Source: Agrocybe praecox (taxonomy: Eukaryota; Basidiomycota; Agaricomycetes; Agaricales; Agrocybaceae). Taken from it: 64,000 nucleotides of DNA. Positions 58,792-64,000 of the stretch are shown in pieces (within the stretch, counting starts at the first letter, position 1; every line of letters begins with the position of its first letter). Location: assembly GCA_964017145.1 (NCBI GenBank), contig OZ024850.1, positions 659,618 to 723,617 of the forward strand, written 5' to 3'. Both the position numbers and the translations under genes were made by a program. The notes under the pieces were generated by a model. That model did no database searches. It was not told the DNA's origin and saw only the letters and a list, made by a program, of their open reading frames with translations.

Positions 58792-61700
58792 ATGGAGGAA
58801 ATACGTTCCGAGCGACGAAATAGCGGGGTATATGGTGTCCACAATGGAGGGAGCACGGCTAGCTTTGGTTCGGGAGAGGCGCTGAGAAGTAAGTTTTTCT
58901 TCTTCGCTTTCCGCCTTGTCCATGCCCTCCTAATATGATTTCGTAGATCACGCTGAGCGACCGGCGGGCGCGCCCACAGTCTTGCCTAGCGGTGCAGTGA
59001 GTGGATGGGAGGAGTCGGACAGGCCTCTGGATGCAACGCGAGTTGCAGCTGCACCCAAGCAACCGTTATACAAAAGACGATGGTTCATCATATCCCTGTT
59101 GATTGCGATCCCATTGGCCATCATCCTCCTATTCGTGATTCTGTTTCCTGTAGTCAAGGCCATCATCCAACTTGTGGTAAAACGTACAACTTTAGATGTC
59201 ACCTTGGCTTCCATTAGCCAACCATCGAATAATTCGTGAGTGGAAATATGTTTTAACGCGTTACAACGTGCTCACAAGATGAAAAAGGTTCAACTTGCAC
59301 ATGGAATCGAACATTTTCCATGCAGGGATTATCAACGCAAATATTCAGTTCAAAGAACCTGTTCAGGTTTCCTGGATCGAAGCTGACGGGACGGAAACCG
59401 GCCTAGGGTCATTTGAGATAGATACGCCCGTGCAAACAAAGAGCAAACGCGCCTTCCTCAACGATACAACTGTGTTCACCCTTACACCGGGTCAGGAGGA
59501 CCAGTTCGCCCGTTTCTCTGCGACGTTAATTACGGCCCAGAACTTCACTTGGAGGCTGTTGAGTCATAACCTCCGCGTCCAAGCGTTGAAGCTCCCCGTT
59601 GCCCATGGAATCACGTTTGACAAGCAAGTAACAATCAATGGTGAGGTCATGTCTTTGTTTAGAACACGCGTCGTAAATTGTGGCTGAACGCGATTTTGCT
59701 TTTGCAGGTATTAACAGCTTCAGCGGTGCAGTAATCCTCGATGACTTTCAGTTGCCCAGCGATGATCCAGCAGGAGGAATAAACTTTGTTGCCGTTACGA
59801 AGTTGAATAATACAAGGTGGGAGATTTCTCGCGTCCGAATTAATTTAAAAGACTCAAGGATCCCACAGCCCTTTCTCGTTGGATCTAGGAACAGTCGTGT
59901 TCGCTCTTTCGTATAAAAACGTGTCCCTGGGAATCGGTACTGGTGAAAACACTTCAATTGTAAGACGTTTAATTGTTTATGACCAAAAACTTTACCTAAT
60001 TGATTTTCCCCACAAGGGTCCTGGGGCTAACAACACGGTGACTCTCAAAGGAACGTTGAAGCCACAAACCGGTGCCGACAACCTCGCAGTGCTTTCGGAA
60101 TTGTTCACAAACTACTTGAACGGCGAAATTTCAGATGTTGTAGCTACAGGAATATCGACGCTGCAATCCGACGGCACAGTAATTTCGTGGCTATCGGAAG
60201 GTCTAACCAGTCTCAATCTGCATGTGCCATTCGTGCCAAAGGACCCCATCAACCCGATTCGCAGCATCAATATTGGCAATCTTGCGCTCCAATTCGATGC
60301 CCAGCAGCCTTGGACGCCAGCAGCGGAGAGTAACACTGTCCAAGCATCACTGGGTTAGTTCAATTCTTATAATCCTGCGGAATGAACTGACAAAAGACGT
60401 ATTTTCTTGTGTGGCGTAGAATTGCCTTTTGGGTTTGGACTCAGCATTGGACAGATAGAAAATGACTTTATGATCATGAAAGGCAGCGATCCGGTGGCGG
60501 GCCTATCAACGGTAAATAACCTTTTAAGAAAGAATAACTTTGGACTAACGATACTGGGTATAGCCACTTGGTGCTTCAAAGTCGTCCATCTCTGTGTTGA
60601 GTGCGACAGACACCAAAGGCACGATCAACATCACAATCCAGGATACGAGACTTTCCTGTCCTGACCCCCAGCATCCCGCATTCGCTGATTTCAGTGAGTT
60701 TCGTTTCTTCCTTTCGACATTGTCCTTTGGCTTATTCAGCGATACTAGACAAGGAATTGACAAATTCGGACGTCGCCGACTTCTTCCTCGTTGGCCAGTC
60801 TCGCGCCATTGCGAACTTGAGCATTGGACAAATCACCCTCGATCCCATCAAGGTCAATGTATCCACCACGCTGAATGGATTACAAGGACTCAAGGGACAG
60901 ACCACCATTGACAGCGTTGATGTCACTGGTGGTTCAACCGACGGTATTGACCTTGCAATCGAAGGTGAGTGTCTTGTTTAACCGTATTTGACTTGTAGCC
61001 TTGGGGGATTAACTACGGTTCGCAGTTTCAATTTTCAACCCGTCGAACTTGATATTGTCAACAGGGGATTTGAGTGAGTACAAGCATGCCGACCTATAAG
61101 AATAACATCTAACCTCCAGAATAGCTTTGCAACTTCTTCGAAATGGCACTGTTCTCGGTACAGCTTTGCTCCCTAATCTGACTCTCAACATGGGAAATAA
61201 CACGGTTAACACAACGTCGAGCTTCCAGGTAAGAATAGCGAGCAGACCGGCGGTGATCGTCATTAGCCGACGGTGAATTTGTTGCTGATGTAACTTTTTC
61301 CCAGGCCAATAACAGCCCTCAGGGCAAACAGACACTGGACGACTTTATCGGCAAGAAAGGTAAGAAAACGCGCTTCAGACGCGTCAAATACGCGTCGTTC
61401 AATGCCTGGCTCTTACCTTACTTTCCTTAGATGTGCAACTCCAAATTGCCGGGTTCGACGGAAGTACCCAAATCCCATCACTCGCTGAGGCGTTTGAATC
61501 TCTCTCTTTGGACGTCATTCTTCCCTCTCTGAAAACTGACTTGCTCGATTCTGCCGCCCTCCAAAGTACGCGCATCTAGTTTCAGATCATGTTTCTATAA
61601 TTTATTATTCTAAAAGTTCTCTCAAACACTGGAAAGGGTAGCAATATTAGTCACGTCACCGTATCTCTGTCCAATCCATTCAGCGCCGCTCTACAGGTTA

Positions 61701-64000
61701 CCAAAGTAACATCGACGGTCACTTCCTTCGGTATCCCTCTTGGGTCCATCGAACAAGATGTCAACTTTGAAGCGAAAGCACATGCGACTAGCCAGTCCCC
61801 TGTGCTGAACCTTGATATGAACTTTGATCCTGCTGCCCTATTTACCGTGACTCGCGCTCTAGCTGTGGAAGCAGGCCTTGACGTGGAACCTCTGGATCAG
61901 ATTGTGCAACTGGGTGGTATCCAGTACCTTCCAATCCCTGGAGATAATACCAATACCAACTCAAACAGCAAACGACAAGCCAGTGTATTCAAGTAAGCCA
62001 GATCTTTCACCCAGTAGCCCTTCTCTCTTGATTGATCTCGTTGCGTATTCTCAGGGGTTTTGACTTGCCCACCTTTGTACAAAAGGCCTTCAAGCAACTA
62101 AAGTCGGACGTTACATTATCCACTGATGTCACGATTGGTAAGAAGTTCAACACCCCCTCCTTGCTCACAGTGAGGAAACTAACGAAATTGATAGGTGATT
62201 ACAAGACTACGCTTGATTTCTCTCAATCTGGTGTCCCTACCGCCACTGACAACAGTCTTAACCTCATTCTTCCCGTCCTTGCCGCACCTATCGTACAAAA
62301 AATTGTTGGGGGCGCCTCTTTGGGACTCGATACGGTCCTCATCCTCAACCCCGGGCAGAATGCATTCCGTGCGTTCTCGTCGCAGTTGTTTCTGATCTAA
62401 GTTAGGCGACTTATTTTATTTTATTTTATTCTAGAGACCCAACTCAAAGGATCTATCGCTAATGCTGGACCATGTGCGTATCGTTCCACTACTTTTAACA
62501 TTCTTATTCATATTGACTTGTCAACTAGTCGACGCAAAAATATCATTCCCATCTGGTCTTACCATCTCATGGGAAGGCAAACCTATCGGACACGTATCTA
62601 TGAAGGACATCAGCGTTACTGGGGATGTCGGCGGAGATATTGATGCTGAATCAACATTCACTGTTGCGGATGTGGACCACCTCACAGAGTTCACCAAGAC
62701 TTTGCTAACTACAGAATCCTTTGACTGGGAGATCTCGGGCGACAATTTGACTGGTATGTTTTTAAAAAAAGATGATAGGGGTGTTACTTACTAGTATGAT
62801 ATCGTAGTCAATGCTCTAGGTTGGTTTCTTGCCCAACGATTCCTTTGATGATCGTTTACCTTGTTTTCAGGTATCTCTGTTCCCGGAATTACTTTTGCAT
62901 CCAGGACCGTCACCCTCAAGGGATTCAACGGCTTGCAAAATGGCGTAAAAATTGAAAGCTTTGACCTGCCAGCGAATGATCCTGCTGGAGGTATCCATCT
63001 CACTTTGAAGACCACCGTGGCTAACGTGCGTTTGAAGTCATTGTCACCGTGTCAATGGTATAAACTCATACTCTCCCATATTTAGCCGTCCCAAGTTGGA
63101 ATCTCAGTTCCCTCTATTGGATTCAATACATTCGTCGGCAATATCATGATTGCACCAGTGGCAAGTACCGGGACAGTAACTCTTGCGCCTGGTTCTTCCT
63201 CCGAATTAGCACTTGCTGGTCGATTAGTACCGCAGGACAGCCCCGCAGGTCTCGCCACCGTTTCTGATATATTCAACAGCTTTGTTGCTGGAAAGGATAG
63301 TAATGTGGTGGTACACGGCGCAAGCGCAGGTTCCCAGGATGTATGTTAATTCTATATATGATTCACTGTCGCAAACTGATATATTTTATCCTCTTAGGTT
63401 ACATGGTTAAATCAGGGTATTCAAGCGCTTCAAGTGGCGACTGTCTTGCCCAATCAAGGACCTCAAAACCTCATCAAGTCCATTAAACTGAATGAACTAT
63501 CGTTGGCATTTTCGCAGCAAGCACCTTTTGCCCCTGTTACGGGAAGTAAATCCACTGATGCTGCATTTACAATTCCGTTCGCATTCCCATTGGACATCTC
63601 GGCCTTGGAACAAACGATCACCCTCGGCTTCAAGGGCAACGATTTCGCGCAACTGGCCATTCCCAAGGGCCCAGCTTCGACGGATGTTGGAGCCCGAATT
63701 ATCCATCTTGGATTCAGTAATGTTCCTTTCTCAGTTTTCGATAATGGTCACTCGGTTTTCGAAGACTTCGTCGCGGCCACCACTACTGGTACTCAACAAA
63801 CCCTGAGACTGTCTGGATCTGCTAGTGCCGATGCAAAGACTGCCGTTGGTGTTTTGTCGTTAACTGGCATCAACTTTGCAGTCGACTCCACCATCGATGG
63901 ACTACAAGGCCTGAACGCGAGACCCGTCACTATCGCCAATCTCGATGTCAATCATGGGTTCTCCGATTTCTTGCTGATCAAGGTCGATAGTTCACTCTTC
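58792..64000 (+). CDS. Very long single-pass protein of repeated DUF3712-like modules, 3' end outside window
   Basis: The first exon starts MEEIRSERRN at 58792 and joins to NHAERPAGAP after the intron 58889-58946. A cytosolic part of about 85 residues is followed by one membrane segment (FIISLLIAIPLAIILLFVILF). The rest lies in the lumen or outside, as in a type II protein. The lumenal part repeats a beta-rich module: LPSDDPAGGI at about 59.75 kb recurs as LPANDPAGGI at about 62.97 kb. SLSNPFSAALQVTKVTS and FDAKISFPSGLTISWEG are the typical entry blocks of DUF3712. Two introns near 62370-62530 join the second and third modules in frame, so this is one gene. The open frame continues past 64000. 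Yeast Tag1, a vacuolar protein, may be related, though I recall that link only loosely. Confidence 0.78.

Noticed and set aside
62396..62465. Stop after FSSQLFLI as the end of the long DUF3712-like gene
   Set aside because: A GTGCGT donor about 30 bases earlier and a following acceptor join NAF to QTQLKGSIANAGP, which restores the conserved reading frame.

Overview
The window reads as nuclear DNA of a filamentous basidiomycete, most likely a mushroom-forming agaricomycete. The coding genes are dense, lie on both strands, and are broken by many short GT-AG introns of about 40-75 nt. The gene families fit this too: a HET-domain gene, small KRE9/KNH-type secreted proteins, a DUF4203 membrane protein with a long disordered tail, a PDR transporter cut into many exons, a CE8 pectinesterase and a SepH/Cdc7-type septation kinase. 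No species name can be supported from the sequence alone. Exon joins were worked out by eye from reading frame, splice consensus and family conservation.

Layout, left to right. 1-5 kb: a cohesin-loader-like gene (partial, minus) diverges from a DHX33/Dhr2-type DEAH helicase (plus). 4.8-10.4 kb: a full-size PDR/ABCG transporter (minus). 11-14.3 kb: a small unknown gene, a 213-bp MITE with a 3-bp target duplication, and the beta subunit of the mitochondrial processing peptidase (minus). 15.2-20 kb: a class III CoA-transferase (minus) diverges from a PPPDE-thioredoxin-PUL fusion (plus). 20.9-24.3 kb: carnitine acetyltransferase and an EBP-type sterol isomerase (both plus). 25-29 kb: a large helical-repeat protein, possibly Rif1 (minus). 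29-35.4 kb: a gene-poor stretch with a decayed and an intact KRE9/KNH-like gene and a broken HET-domain gene. 36-43.6 kb: a SepH/Cdc7-like kinase and a Pep12-like Qa-SNARE (minus). 43.8 kb: an intron-containing tRNA-Gly(TCC). 44.8-47.6 kb: two small Cys/His-rich genes and mitochondrial ribosomal protein uL5m (plus). 49.3-53.6 kb: Aurora kinase (plus) converges on a DUF4203 protein (minus). 54.3-56 kb: a secreted pectinesterase. 58.8 kb to the end: a very long single-pass protein built of repeated DUF3712-like modules, running off the window.

Most genes are housekeeping and there is no operon or biosynthetic cluster. Several act in chromosome biology and division (cohesin loader, possible Rif1, septation kinase, Aurora), but they are scattered and I treat that as chance. 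Mitochondrial functions recur (MPP beta, carnitine acetyltransferase, uL5m). The accessory part is the 29-36 kb stretch, with gene decay and fast-evolving families. I found no CRISPR array, phage, intact transposase gene or clearly new multi-gene system. The most unusual items are the three-domain fusion, the MITE, the apparent GC-AG intron inside a Walker A motif, and the broken HET and KRE9-like genes.
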